Shown here: in pieces, positions 27,726 to 38,725 of the stretch | Numbering within the stretch: position 1 is the first letter of the stretch | Layout: each line of letters opens with the position of its first letter | Assembly: GCF_037975245.1 (NCBI RefSeq) | Contig: NC_092564.1 | Span: 10,642,484 to 10,706,483 of the forward strand | Direction of reading: 5' to 3' | From: Apostichopus japonicus | Lineage: Eukaryota; Echinodermata; Holothuroidea; Aspidochirotida; Stichopodidae | Length of the DNA: 64,000 bases | Program-made: the position numbers and the translations under genes | Notes under the pieces: model-generated | Databases searched by the model: none | The model's input: the letters and a program-made list of their open reading frames with translations, nothing else | Told to the model about the DNA's origin: nothing

Positions 27726-28675
27726 TTTTCAGCGACTTCGAAGAGGTAGTTATGGTCAACTCTGTCAAAGACTTTATATTGGTCTATTTTAAGAATTAAT
27801 CCTGGTTTATTATATGAATTTACATACTCAATTACATTTTGCCTAGTAAGCACGTTTTCAGAAATATCTCTTCCTGGAATACAACAAGTTTGATCTTCTG
27901 AAATAATATTCTTACTGATACTTGTGATACGTTTGGCGAGAGCTTTGGCAATCATTTTGTAATCGACATTTAAGAGGCTTATTGGCCTCCAATTATTTAA
28001 ACTACGAAGATCTCCTTTCTTGGGTATAAGGGTAAGTATACTTATTTTCATGGATTCACAGAGTTCGTTGTCATGGAATGATGTCTCAATGAGTCTAGTA
28101 AAAATATCGATAAAATCCCGCCAAAACACTTTGTAAAATTCAGCAGTTGGTCCATCTAGTCCTGGACTTTTGTTCGGTTCCATTGCTAGCAGAGCGGCTT
28201 TCAACTCATCTAATGAAATATTTGCTTCACATGCTTCAACGTCCATTGGCGAGAGAAATCTTCTGAGTTCACAAAGTATCTGATTCCGCGATTCGTTGTC
28301 GGTTTCTCCGGCTTGGTAGAGGTTTGTATAAAACTTTACTTGTTCTTTCATAATTTCGTGTTGATCGGTGATGATTAAGCTCTGGTCAGTTAGTAGTTGT
28401 TTCATTACCTTCTTTTTTTGCCTTGATTTTTCAAGATTAAAGAAAAACTTTGTTGATTTTTCACCCTCCTCGTGCCACTGAATTTTAGACCTGAGGAAGG
28501 TTCCTTGTAATTCTCTTAATGAAAGTTGGTTCGACTCATCTTCTAGGTTTTTAAAATGGGTACAGTCGTAATCGGAGAATTTTTGAGCTTTATATTTCTC
28601 GTAGTCAATTTGTTTTGTTTTATAATTGTATTGATTGTATAATTGAGGATTAGCTTCAGTTTTTAAAGTTACCAT
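27701..28675 (-). pseudogene. LINE reverse transcriptase, N-terminal half
   Basis: An open frame of 324 codons. Residues ~75-90 (HEEGEKSTKFFFNLE) are the linker typical of Tx1/L1-type proteins. NKSPGLDGPTAEFYKVFW (about residues 168-185), then IPKKGDLRSLNNWRPISLL, then DQTCCIPGRDI are reverse transcriptase blocks 1-3. LKIDQYKVFDRVDH near residue 300 contains the first catalytic Asp; the usual QEKAFD reads QYKVFD here. After that the frame shifts and the last ~15 residues are nonsense before a stop. The start at 28675 is only the first Met in the remnant and no start is proven. Confidence 0.85.
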
Positions 28676-28690
28676 ATGCGATTGAACACC

Positions 28691-28988
28691 ACGAACTTCT
28701 GGGAGGGAAAATTATGTGATAATAATCCTGCATGAGAATGCATTACATGGGAGGGCAAGTAATCCCTTCGTTCGTGTAATGTCTCAGTAGAATCTCAATC
28801 AAACTTCAACCTATGGTCTCGTTTAATTTAACGATTCTACTTCCCCATTACACTTCACTACGGAACTACTTGAGATTTCAAAGCAGTGTTCAAGCGCATA
28901 CGAACAGAAAGATTACAAACGAACACAAATTCAAAGTTTGTATCTTTTTTAATTTGCTTGCTGAGCAACAGAAACATTTCTTTTCTTT
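28691..28988. other. No gene seen; unassigned interspersed sequence
   Basis: About 300 bases between the LINE's broken 5' end and the DIRS-type fragment. I find no protein similarity, tandem repeat or terminal repeat. It may be non-coding flank of the DIRS-like element. Confidence 0.4.
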
Positions 28989-29420
28989 TTAAACAAGAAC
29001 TGAGGTAATTTCATTACCACTTGGTACAAAGGATAACATAACATTCTTACTTTCCATACTTTGAAAATAAAAAAAAGCCTGTATATAAATATCATCAATG
29101 TAGCTCAGGCAAGAAATACCCAATTTCATGAGCTCAGCCAGAATAGGTTTGAGTAGTTTAGTAAAAATGCGAGGTGCTGAGGCCAACCCATTTGGTAGGC
29201 AAGTATACCGATAAAGTTTGTCTTTGAACGCGTCTCAAAAATTTTCGACTTGAAGAACTAATAGGCACTGAATAATCGGCGTATGCACTGCAGAAACACA
29301 TGCACTTTTGGTATTAGCCTGGATATAAATATCATCAATGTAGCTCAGGCAAGAAATACCCAATTTCCTGAGCTCAGCCAGAATAGGTTTGAGTAGTTTT
29401 CTGAAGCTAATCCTCAATTA
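28989..29420 (-). pseudogene. DIRS-type reverse transcriptase fragments with an internal duplication
   Basis: Minus-strand reading gives YRYTCLPNGLASAPRIFTKL, then LLKPILAELMKLGISCLSY, then SYIDDIYIQ. This is the palm region of a DIRS-type tyrosine-recombinase retroelement RT (YIDD active site). A near-identical stretch of ~80 bp occurs twice, 240 bp apart (around 29091 and 29331). Between them another frame reads YADYSVPI and RKFL, the upstream DAYYSVPI block. The fragment is therefore a short, tandemly duplicated RT piece with frameshifts, and no recombinase or capsid part is present. Confidence 0.75.
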
Positions 29421-29424
29421 TACA

Positions 29425-29722
29425 ATCTCTCTTTTTAAAGTTACCAATAATTCAAAATTTGGAATTCACTGTCAATACCTTTTAAAACTAAGAAAACAAG
29501 CTCCAAATTTAGTAAATGGCTTAATCATATTAATTAAAATATGATATAATTGATTTATTGTCGAAACGTTTAATTTGATTTTTAATTTTTTCTTCTCTTT
29601 TCTTTCTTCAGGGAGTCTTCTACATTGTTAAGCTATTGTATGCTTTATAGAAGACTTCCTTTCACCTTGTATATTTGCACGTGATAAAACAAAATAAACC
29701 AAATCAAATCAAATCAAACCAA
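29425..29722 (+). mobile_element. 3' end of a CR1/L2/jockey-group LINE
   Basis: This piece matches the C-terminal coding and 3' untranslated region of the LINE at 29725-32116 (IWNSLS block near 29455; shared hairpin arms 29611-29622 and 29648-29659). It ends in an AAATC-type tail at ~29690-29722. It is a severely 5'-truncated copy of the same family, placed just upstream of and in the same orientation as the longer copy. Confidence 0.8.
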
Positions 29723-29801
29723 ATTCCTACCAAGAATAACAGGCCAATGAACTTCATGTACAGGCGAAATTATAAACCAGATAACATCAGGCGTTTTAAC
29801 T

Positions 29802-30281
29802 ATGAAATCGAAAACAAAAACTGGTAACGATGTTTTAAGCCAAAGTGATGTTAATGCTGCTTACGACACTTTCTTTGAATCCTTTAATTATACCTATAAT
29901 AATTGTTTTCCAATATGTTATGTAAGCAAAAGGAAACGACGTAAAAAGAAACATCCATGGATTACAACTGGAATGTTGACATCTATCAAAAGAAAGAACA
30001 AGCTCTTTAAAAGTTATTTAACAGCACCTACTGATGTTAACAAGGCTACGTATAAGCATTATCGCAATAAGCTTAACCATATTATTAGATTTTCTAAAAG
30101 ATTGTATTTCTATGATAAATTCAAAAATAATAGAAATAATATAAGTGTAACTTGGAATACAATTAACGAAGTTCTAAACACCAACCGAAAAAAGGTGGAT
30201 ATCCTGCTGCTTTTAAAACTGGTGATCAAGAAATTAGCAACGAGAATGACATTGCCAGTTACTTTAACAAATATTTTGTAA
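29802..30281 (+). pseudogene. LINE pre-RT connector fragment
   Basis: The frame reads a basic region (KRKRRKKKHPWIT) and then IKRKNKLFKSYL and YKHYRNKLNHIIRFSKRLYF, the connector that precedes RT in CR1/L2/jockey-type ORF2. The same blocks occur in the minus-strand LINE at 50.4-50.6 kb, confirming family identity. The frame is lost after about residue 130, and the first few residues are read from a shifted frame. Confidence 0.75.
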
Positions 30282-30367
30282 ACATTGGACCCTCACTTGC
30301 AAGAAATATTACAAATAAAGGTAGAACAGAATATCTTATTCATAATAATAACAGAAACAGTCAATCT

Positions 30368-31913
30368 TTGTTCATTAATCCTGTCAGTGAGGAAGAACTT
30401 TCAATAGTTGCTATTTCCAGCCTGAAACCAAAAAAAGCAGCGGGATATGACGATTTTAAACCAGATATAATAAGAAATGTTATTCACTTTGTCGCCAAAC
30501 CATTGACTTATATTTGTAATTTATCTTTTACTTCTGGTACATTTCCAGATAACCTAAAGATTGCTAAGGTTATACCAATTTTTTAAAAAGGTGACCAAGA
30601 TGTATATGAAAATTACCGTCCTATTTCTTTATTATCATGTTTTTCAAAATTATTGAAAGGCTTATGTACAATCGAATCTTTAAGTTTCTAACCAAGTTTA
30701 ATATCCTGTGCAATTATCAATATGGCTTCCGCCCAAAGCATTCTACAGAACTTGCTTTGGCAAATGCTATTGAAAAAATATGCACTAGTCTTGATAATAC
30801 CAAAATATGTATTGGAGTGTTCCTTGATCTCTCCAAGGCATTTGATACTATTTACCATACCATTTTGCTAAGTAAATTATCTTTGTATGGTGTAAGGGGA
30901 ACAACCCTTGACTGATTGAGCAGCTATTTATCCAATAGACATCAGTATACTTCATATAAAAACTCTAAATCCGAACACGCTGTAACCCGTTGTGGTGTTC
31001 CACAGGGCTCAATACTAGGACCACTGTTGTTCATAATATATGTCCATGACATATGCCAGGTGTCAAAAATTGCCAAGACTATTTTGTTTGCTGATGATAC
31101 CAATATTTTCTTCGAGTTCGAAAACGTACATAGAATACATGATACTGTCTCTACTGAATTAACTAAATTTACTAACTGGTTTGCTGCTAATAAGTTATCA
31201 CTTAATGCAGACAAAACTAACTGTATAGTATTTAATGGAAGAAGAACGCTTAACTGGAATAATGACATAATAATGGTCGGTACAGTTATGAAACAAGTAT
31301 CAACTACTAAATTTCTAGGGGTTAATATTGATAGTAAACTTTCATGGAGTGACCATATTACAAAAGTTTGCACCAGCGTTGCAAGAGGTGCAGGAATTTT
31401 AGCAAAGCTAAAACACTTCCTCCCCCAGAATATAATCAGAATGCTTTATCAAACTTTAATAGCACCACATCTGTATTACTGCTTGATTATCTGGTCTGGT
31501 ACAAGTGTTTCTCATTTAAGTCACCTTAAAATACTTCAAAAGAGTGCAATACGTCATGTATCTCACGCAGCACCCCGTAAGCATACAAGCCCCCTCTTTA
31601 AGAAACTCAATTTATTGAAATTAGATGACATTATAAAAGTTAATATTGCAACATTTACATACAAGGCTTGGAATGGATCATTGCCAATCAGTTTTCGAAA
31701 TTTTATAAATAGCAACACAGATTTCCATAATCATAATACCAGAACGGCTAGCAACGCACATTATAAATCATATAAAACACACGCACTGGTATGTTAAGCC
31801 TCAGAAACCGTGCAACCAAAATTTGGAATTCACTGTCAATAACTTTAAAAACTAAGAAAGCAAGCTCCACATTTAGTAAATGTCTTACTAAAGAAATTAT
31901 CATGTCTTATTAA
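30368..31913 (+). pseudogene. LINE reverse transcriptase and C-terminal domain
   Basis: RT blocks appear in order: PVSEEELSIVAISSLKPKKA, AAGYDDFKPDIIR, LKIAKVIPIF then stop (30584), YGFRPKHSTELALANAI, FLDLSKAFDTIYHTIL (first catalytic Asp), CGVPQGSILGPLLFIIYVHD, and ILFADDTNIFF (the FADD active site near 31090). The thumb and C-terminal region continues (ADKTNCIVFN, TTKFLGVNID, LYQTLIAPHLYYCLIIWSG). A frameshift near 31790 moves the final IWNSLS block to another frame. Catalytic residues are intact but the reading frame is not. Confidence 0.88.
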
Positions 31914-32103
31914 TTATGATTTAGCTGCATAGTCGCATAGCAGCACATCCACATATTGAAGCGTATACGTATTGTTATTAACATTATTTTCACTATTTTC
32001 TATCTTTTCTTCATGGGAGTCTTCTGTTTTGTTAAGCAAGCATAGGCTTTTCAGAAGACTTCCATTCACATTGTAATATTTATGTGAAAAAAAAACAAAT
32101 AAA

Positions 32104-32111
32104 TGAATGAA

Positions 32112-32206
<95 letters not shown>
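32104..32206. repeat. TGAA then TA microsatellite
   Basis: Three to four TGAA units run into about 90 bases of almost pure TA with a few interruptions (AAATA, ACATA). It directly follows the LINE tail and probably grew from it. Confidence 0.95.
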
Positions 32207-35200
32207 ATTAGTGAGAGAGGAAAAATGTCCATATCTTATGGATGAAATAAATCTCTATCTAATATCCTCATCAATAAAAATACTGTTAAAAAGAGTTTCA
32301 TCGTTCTTCTCATAAGAGAGGGTTATGTTAAATTGGTTGGATAAGCATCTCCTCTCTTGGCCTAAAGGGGACTTATAGGGTGCGAAGACTCGCGCAAAAA
32401 GAAACGTATAATGCAGGTAACCTGACCTAATTTCGAATGAGAGGTAACAAAAGTGTTAGACACCACCACCGATCCCAGAAAATACACACACACAGCTTGC
32501 TACCATCGGTAATTAGACACTAGTGTACAGTCAGTGCATACAGCTGCGGTCAATACCTACAACACAGTGTACAGACAATACAGCGATGGACATCTTAGGT
32601 CCAGCTAAAATATAACAAGGTATCACGTTTCATTACCGTACTGTACTGTCTGCACTTTGTAGCGACACGAACAAATCATTACTTAATTTCTGTTTTCATA
32701 CGTTTTTAAAATAAACAATTAAGATGACAAGCAAGAAACATAACATATGTAAAGACATTCTAGTCATTCATGCTCTTCAACATGCAAGCCACAAAAAAAA
32801 AAAAAAAAAAAAAAATCAAGATTGATAACGGGTCAAAAAAGATGTCCTCCTGATGCTTTTTGGAACATTTCCCGAGATAGAATAACAATCGGGCGGATGG
32901 ATATCGACTCTAATAGGAGTATGCCACCCTAAATCAAAAAACTTTTTTGATATGTGCAGACGACACTGCCATACAATTTTACAAACACATATTTTGTATA
33001 TAACGTGCATAGGCTAACAATGGTTTTGTATTGTTTTAAAGAAAACATCTTGCCTTGCTGTGCGGCCTGATGTAGCCACCGAAATGGAGATGGAGTTCGT
33101 TTCTACAAAGACGAAAGATTTGGGAGACAAAATTTCAACTGCATGACGGTCTAGAGGCCTACCAAGCTGTTTGAGGTGGGGATAGGCATAGGGCCATAGG
33201 CACTAAAACTAATCGGTACTAGGCTAGGCTTCAACAACTAGTATTACGACAGTAAGAGTAGATCGGCATGTTTTGGTCATAAAGTCCAGGATTTCCTGCA
33301 TAGTTCCATTTTAGGCTTGGCTTACTACTTATTTGAGATCAAAGCAAACAAGCATAGGCCTATGGCTTCCTATGTCTAGGCCTACGACTGAGTTATACGA
33401 CTGAGTTATAACAAGCCTAGCCTAGACCTACAGTAGTTATACCAGTGCAACCAATGTAACCAAGATTATAAAGTCTGACTGTAGCTGGGCTGAGTTAGGC
33501 CTAATGGACCTATATGCAGACAATTAGCTGTGTATCTCAATCATAGGAATTGAAGTTGAATATGGCCATAAGAAGTAGCCTACTACTAGTAGCATGGTGA
33601 CTTCGAAGTTCGGACACTTAAGACTTAAAACACCCCAAAACTAAATCTTCTGGTCTAAATCACCAGAAAATATACTTCATATGGTGGGAGAATTGTGTTA
33701 TAGCACGATACACGGCCAAACTTTCTTTCCTGCAAACTGTTTTCACGTTGTTTTCCAAGAAGATTCTTCGTGATTGTGGAACTGGTATTTCTTTGCTAGA
33801 GTATTGCGAAGTTCGGACACGCAACCCACAGTGTGGCGCTGGTGATAAAATTGGTGGCGCAGTTGCTCTTTCAGTAATTATAACAGACTTCATAGATCTT
33901 CGTCATTTTATTGACAAATATGAAAGTAATTTCTTGCACACGGGTCATTTTGGAGAGTAAATAACTGTAGCTTCGTACATTTTGGTGAAATTTGGCTCTT
34001 CCTGAAGGTTTTCATGGTGAAATCGTGTATTTCTTAGGGGTGCCCGAACTTCGCAGTATGCCGAACTTCGCAGTACTGACTATACTACTATGGGCATAGC
34101 AATACATATTACTAGGGCCTAGGTCTAATGCTATGCATGAAGGCCAAGACTGTCTATAGATAAACAGTCCTTCTCAAATTCACTCGAGCATTAAGAATTT
34201 GTTACTTGATAAACTGCCCCAAATACTGCCACTAGGATTCATCCTTGAGCGCACCTAATTAATTCACCAGTCAACATGTATGATTGTAAGCATAAGTGCT
34301 CTAAATCTAATGGCCAGCACTACTTTCCTGTGCTTGAGGACATGTTTGGCTTGACCACTGAAATAATACTCTGTGTGTTTAATCATGAATTTGTGCAGAG
34401 AAGCATTAAGTATGCCTAGCATTACCAAATGGGGTAGATATTCAATATCCCCTTTTTAGGCCAACAACAGGTCGAGTCAGTTGGTATTGCAATAAGTATA
34501 TGGAAGATGGTAATGTCTTAGCCTAAGATACTCCTAGGGTAAGCACCTAGCATGCTATGCAACAACGCTTTGATTGAAGATTTGTTAACAGACTTATCAG
34601 CCATAAGGCTAGTTCTAAATTAGCTAGGCCTTACACAGTTACAGTTTCAGCCAAAAACTCCATTAGGCCTATACAATTTGGCCTACTGCCACTGGCTGAA
34701 GATTGAAACGATAGGGTTAAGACTTAGACTAGACTCAGTACATTAGCAAAAATTGTTTAAGTCGAAGACTATATTGCTAGGGTTTTGCATGCCTGCCAAC
34801 TCTCGTGGTTTACTGTACAACTCTCACTGCAAGTCTCAAAATTTTACGAAAGTTTGTTATACCTTTGAGTTTGACATCAGCGTCCTCGAAATTGGGTCTG
34901 TTCACATTTCACGGTTGCCAAAGGTAGCAAATTTTCAAATTACAGTACAGAACTTCTATTCTAAATGAAAAAAATATAATTAATATCTGCAATTCATGAA
35001 TTAGAATTGACCAGACCTTAAAACTATTCTGGAAATTATATTCCAGATGGTAGAATAGTGTGACAATCTATAAATTTTCTAAAAGTTGTTCTTTTGTTAA
35101 TGGTGGTGCCACTCCACCATTAATCAAACATATGTTGTTCATTTAAAGGCAATAATAATGAGTAGACAAACATGTTATTAATTCATAACCTTACTAAAAA

Positions 35201-35436
35201 AGATATATAAACTCTTAATAGGTTCCAAGTTCGAAACAAAGAAAAGTGATCAACAAGACATAAATTTATTAAACACAGGCCATGCTTGTTATTATACTAA
35301 GCAATACATTTCAATGTGTAACGCGCAGGCACACAAAATTCTTAGTAGTTGCATATTTGCACGCACTGTTCTGTCCTTCGGTTAAGCATTAGGAGTTGAG
35401 ACCGTTAACTTACTTAGCCCGATCTGATATTACAAG
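32207..35436. other. A+T-rich stretch without a recognised gene
   Basis: No open frame with recognisable similarity. Contents seen are a 24-base A run (~32791-32814), an interval 33100-34740 rich in AGGCCTA/TAGGCC words, and a candidate inverted-repeat element (33600-34072). Short open frames at 33660-33960 and 34753-34968 lack codon or motif support. Confidence 0.5.
33600..34072. mobile_element. Candidate inverted-repeat element with GCGAAGTTCGG motif
   Basis: CGAAGTTCGG occurs on the plus strand at 33604 and GCGAAGTTCGG at 33806. Its reverse complement CCGAACTTCGC occurs twice at 34044-34054 and 34061-34071, so the outer copies face each other across ~470 bp. The terminal match is short and I cannot define a target duplication. 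It could be a MITE-like element or simply repeated motifs. Confidence 0.35.
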
Positions 35437-35773
35437 ATGACTTCTCCTGAGCTGGATACCGATGAAGAGTACAGTATCATTGGAAAATATTGTTCGTCAG
35501 CACTGTGCCCTGAAAATTCAACATTGAATCTAAGAAGATCGATACGGAAAAGATCAAAGAGTTTAGACTAACAGGAGCAATAAACAGCCACCGAGCTTTG
35601 TGCTGAAAAGTGTGAGCAGTAATACTTTTAAATCAAGAAAAGCCAAAATCATGCAATTTAAATCATTGAAATTAAAAAAGCTTCACTGTCCAGTATCAAA
35701 AGTATTTGCAAACTTTGATGCATTCTGTTCTGTACAAGAATTGTTGATTGTACGCACCTTATTAGCAGTGTAA
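35437..35773 (+). other. Short basic open frame, unrecognised
   Basis: An ATG at 35437 opens 44 codons (starts MTSPELDTDEEY, ends in a basic RRSIRKRSKSLD tract) to a TAA at 35569. From 35567 another plus frame stays open for 68 codons, rich in Lys and Ser, to 35771. One frameshift would join them, and a good donor (GTAAGA) sits at 35770. It could be an upstream exon of the integrase-like gene that follows, but it resembles no integrase domain and the splice phase of the second frame does not fit. Treat as speculative. Confidence 0.2.
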
Positions 35774-35960
35774 GAATACCTGCTTTTAGCACATTCAGTC
35801 ATCGATTAATCTTTTGTTAACTTTCAATAAGTATATATCAGAATGATTGGAAATCCTTAATAGCAGTATATTGTCTACAAAACTCAGACATAAATCACTT
35901 GAACATCAGTTGGTATGATTGTGTATGGTTCTGAATGCTATTTTCCTTCTTTTTTTTTAG

Positions 35961-36118
35961 GTGGGTGTGGATATGATTGGACCCCTTGCAGAGACCATCA
36001 ATGGAAATAAGTACATCATAACCCTATGTGACTATTTTTCAAAATGGCCAGAGGCTGTTGCTGTAAGAGACAAAACAGCATAAACCGTTGCAAACTTTCT
36101 GTTTGAAACCATGGCCAG
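35961..36118 (+). pseudogene. Integrase exon 1 (first catalytic Asp)
   Basis: Preceded by a long pyrimidine tract and AG (35951-35960). The frame reads GVDMIGPL, NKYIITLCDYFSKWPEA, then VRDKTA, a TAA stop at 36081-36083, and VANFLFETMA in the same frame. GVDMIGPL holds the first catalytic Asp. The donor is AG|GTATAT after 36118. The stop replaces one codon in an otherwise intact exon. Confidence 0.75.
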
Positions 36119-36462
36119 GTATATATCCATCTACTTTGTTTTTACTTTACATAACATATTTTTGAAGTTAGTTATGCAGACCTGCATTTGTTCTCAGTTT
36201 TACCTGTGACCCAGAAAGCAGCCAAATGGTTACAGGAATTTCTTGAAGTTGTTTTATTAGTTAATGTTAATAAAATGTTATTGGGATAACGGTCAGTGCA
36301 TCCAAGACCAGGTGTTATGTCAGTGCTTAACTTACTTGTTTTGAAAGAAGTGCTAAAAGAATCTCCTGATTAAACCACACGGCCACTCTGAAGATGCCAA
36401 TAGTTTACTGCATTACTCATAACCAGTTCTTTAACAACTTGATTAATTTTTCATTTATTTAG

Positions 36463-36761
36463 ATTTGGGTGCATGAAAATTGTCATCTCAGACCAGAGAG
36501 GAGAATTTGTTAATGCTCTGAACAAGTCCCTGTTTGACATGACAGGGGTGGGCCACAGAGTATCCTTCAGCTACCACCCACAGACCAATGGGCTGGATGA
36601 AAGATTCAACCAAACTCTGCAAAATGCCAATGTCACTCATCAAAGTTGTCAATCAAAACCAAGATGACTGGGATGAAACACTGTCTTCCATTCTCATGGG
36701 GTACCGTACAGCAAAACATGGTTCTACAGGTCTTTCTCCTTTCGTTGTGATGTTTGGAAGG
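36463..36761 (+). pseudogene. Integrase exon 2 (second Asp and Glu)
   Basis: Acceptor TTTATTTAG at 36462. The exon reads VISDQRGEFVN (second Asp), YHPQTNGLDERFNQTL (catalytic Glu, 35 residues after the Asp), and after a one-base slip near 36630 QNQDDWDETLSSILMGYRTA and FVVMFG. It ends AG|GTTTGT in phase 2. The D35E spacing is the canonical retroviral/Ginger integrase spacing. Confidence 0.8.
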
Positions 36762-37233
36762 TTTGTAATAATTCAAACCTACCATTGCTGAATAGAGGTT
36801 TACATTTGTAAAGGTCATATACAGAGAAAAGCAATCAGGGACAAGAGAGTTTGGAAAAATCCTGCATAGCTACACTGATCCTCTATAGGATAAAATCTCA
36901 TTTGACACATCCCAGGTCCTGGGAAAAACTGCTTAATAGAGGACCACCAATAACCCTATTTAAGTTACAAAACCTAAGTAAGTACAGCAAGTACAAAAGA
37001 TGAACATTCAATTTTCAGTTATATATCATATTTTGGGCTGGTATGCAATTTGGACCTATAACAGCACAGAATATACTTTTGTTTTATATTTCTGCTGGTT
37101 TGAATATGTGATGTGACTCAGATTTATGGTTCCAGGGTCTTAATAGTGAAAATAAAATATATAAAAATTTATTTATTCTTCAGTCAACAAAGTGTTGTGA
37201 ATAATTGATTGTTAATTATCTTCATATATCCAG

Positions 37234-37431
37234 AGAGCCATTGTTACCAGTCGACATTGAAGACTCCATTGTCCAACCAGAATCTCCTGCTGCAGCGATG
37301 CACAGCAGGAGAGGGTTTTTCAACTCATGTCACAGTCGCAGGACATAATCAAAGGTTTTGTAAAAGAAAATATTGGCAAAGCCCAAGAACGGCAAAAAAA
37401 GAGTTTTGATTAAAGGCAGCAATCAAAACAG
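37234..37431 (+). pseudogene. Integrase exon 3 (linker)
   Basis: The first base completes an Arg codon from exon 2, giving GREPLLPVDIED, the conserved motif after the integrase core in this family. Past a frameshift near 37305 the frame reads ERVFQLMSQSQD then ENIGKAQERQKKSFD, a TAA stop, and RQQSKQ before CAG|GTAATT. The AQ-x-RQKK-x-FD motif is typical of the linker to the C-terminal domain. Confidence 0.7.
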
Positions 37432-37545
37432 GTAATTACATAATGCTATGTTGTGCATTGAAAACTGCACTGTAGTTAAATGAATGGCAACATATGCATT
37501 GTATTATGATGTTTACGTATATATGCTGGATTTTGTCTTATTCAG

Positions 37546-37747
37546 AGCTTCAAAGTTGGTTCTATAAGTGTTCTCGTCCGGAATGCTAGAAAGGATGCCC
37601 GAAGAGGAGGGAAGCTTGAAAACTCTTGGCTTGGGCAGTATGGAGTCAAGGCTGTGAATGAGAAAGGGCTGTACACACATATTAACAGTTCCACAGGCCT
37701 TCCTTTGAAGAAGAAATTCAATTCATTTTACTTAAAGAATTTCACAC
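37546..37747 (+). pseudogene. Integrase exon 4 (C-terminal SH3-like domain)
   Basis: Acceptor TTATTCAG. An unbroken frame reads FKVGSISVLVRNARKDAR, ENSWLGQYGVKAV, GLYTHIN and LKKKFNSFYLKNF. The W-x-GQY and closing K-x-N-x2-YLKNF pattern is that of the integrase GPY/F-like C-terminal domain. The donor is CAA|GTAAGA. This exon has no stop or frameshift. Confidence 0.72.
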
Positions 37748-37880
37748 AAGTAAGATTCCTTTACAGTCTTTTTATTTGGGAGGGGGGGGTCGGGATAGGG
37801 GGTTGATTTGCATGATTCCTCCATAATTTTCTTAACAATAATCAGTAACTTGATGAGTTCTGCGCTGGCTTATGTGAGGG

Positions 37881-38291
37881 TAAAGGCTCGGTCACACTAT
37901 ACCGATTTTTTATCGGAATACTATCCGATTTTCCCGGAGGAATCGAAACAGCCTGTTTTTCGTTCGGGTCTTCTAGCCACATTGATAAAGGACATGATTT
38001 GCTATCTGTTGAGCCATTCCGATGTGGAAAAGCCCTCTCCTAACTTTTGATATTGACTCTGTTTCCTTTTATCGGATAGCTATCCGATTTCTCTTCCGAT
38101 TTTTATCGTTTTTCGATGTGACGCCACTTCAGAATGTAGTCAGTTTTAGAACCCCTCAGATTTGGAGTAGGTATTCAAATATTCCACTGCATTCATTAAA
38201 TTCACTACTACAAACCTCACTCTTCGGCCTAAAATCGGAAAAATTGGACCGTATTCCGATAAAATATCGCTGTAGTGTGACCGGGCCTTAA
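37881..38291. mobile_element. ~411-bp MITE with ~41-bp terminal inverted repeats
   Basis: The left end begins TAAAGGCTCGGTCACACTA (37881) and continues to ATCGGAATAC at ~37921. The right end (38251-38291) is its inverted copy, ending AGTGTGACCGGGCCTTAA. The arms agree over about 41 bp with a few mismatches. Flanks show GGG on both sides, and TTAA/TAAA at the very ends is possible, so the target duplication is unclear. No transposase is encoded; the open frames inside (37808-38050 and 38022-38291) are accidental. It sits in the intron after integrase exon 4. Confidence 0.85.
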
Positions 38292-38725
38292 GGGCTGTAG
38301 CTGTCTTCACACAATAAATCAATTTTGACTCAATGGCTTTAAAAAATGAAACATAATTGCCAACAATAAAAGAGAGAAGAATAAGTTAATTAGAAAACTC
38401 CAGTTTCCAGACAAATGTTTTCAAATATTTGATTTTATTTGCTTAGTTTCGAGAGGAGAATTTTATGTGATGTCAGTTTGAAACTCAGCAATTAAATGTT
38501 CAACTTCTAATTAGCTTCTTGCCAGATCAACTTGGTAAAACCACATATAGTAACTATTTTCTTTGGTGTAGATATCATGCATGGTAATGAGTGGGAGGGG
38601 TTAACATGAAACTAGTATCAACATGTTGCTTGACCATTACAACATTTTTAATCTCTGGTTTATTCTGCTGATTGAATGTTTGTAACGGGCGGGACCAAAA
38701 TAGATTTTAGCTGACATCTCTTGTT

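Larger units (their letters stand above)
25434..28690 (-). mobile_element. 5'-truncated Tx1/L1-type LINE, decayed
   Basis: A minus-strand non-LTR retroelement. Its A-rich tail is at 25434-25450 and a short hairpin (TGAGCC/GGCTCA, 25457-25472) lies just before the tail. Read from high to low coordinates it encodes a reverse transcriptase core, connector and C-terminal zinc motif, broken into at least four frames. No endonuclease domain is visible upstream of 28690, so the copy is 5' truncated. Words such as NKSPGLDG, NWRPISLLN and DYKMIAKALAKR are typical of the Tx1/L1 group. The tail joins the satellite directly. No target-site duplication is visible because the satellite does not resume at the other end. 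Confidence 0.88.
29725..32116 (+). mobile_element. 5'-truncated CR1/L2/jockey-group LINE, decayed
   Basis: A plus-strand LINE copy lacking the endonuclease. It starts in the region before the RT (29740-30281), covers the whole RT and C-terminal block to the stop at 31911-31913, and has a 3' untranslated region with the family hairpin (arms 32015-32026 and 32052-32063) and a TGAA microsatellite tail. There are frameshifts near 29815, 30200-30368, 30640 and 31790, and in-frame stops at 30584 and 30913. Clade cannot be fixed without a tree; the motifs fit the CR1/L2/jockey group. Confidence 0.88.

Noticed and set aside
25434-28690. Target-site duplication around the LINE
   Set aside because: The satellite does not resume at 28690, so the two flanks cannot be compared.
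30942-31373. 143-codon minus-strand open frame
   Set aside because: It is antisense to the plus-strand LINE reverse transcriptase and has no motif of its own.
32816-33010. 64-codon minus-strand frame after the poly-A run
   Set aside because: No similarity and no start or splice context; the poly-A alone does not establish a retroposed gene.
37808-38291. Two overlapping open frames of 80 and 89 codons
   Set aside because: They lie across the terminal inverted repeats of a MITE and have no motif; the frames follow from its composition.
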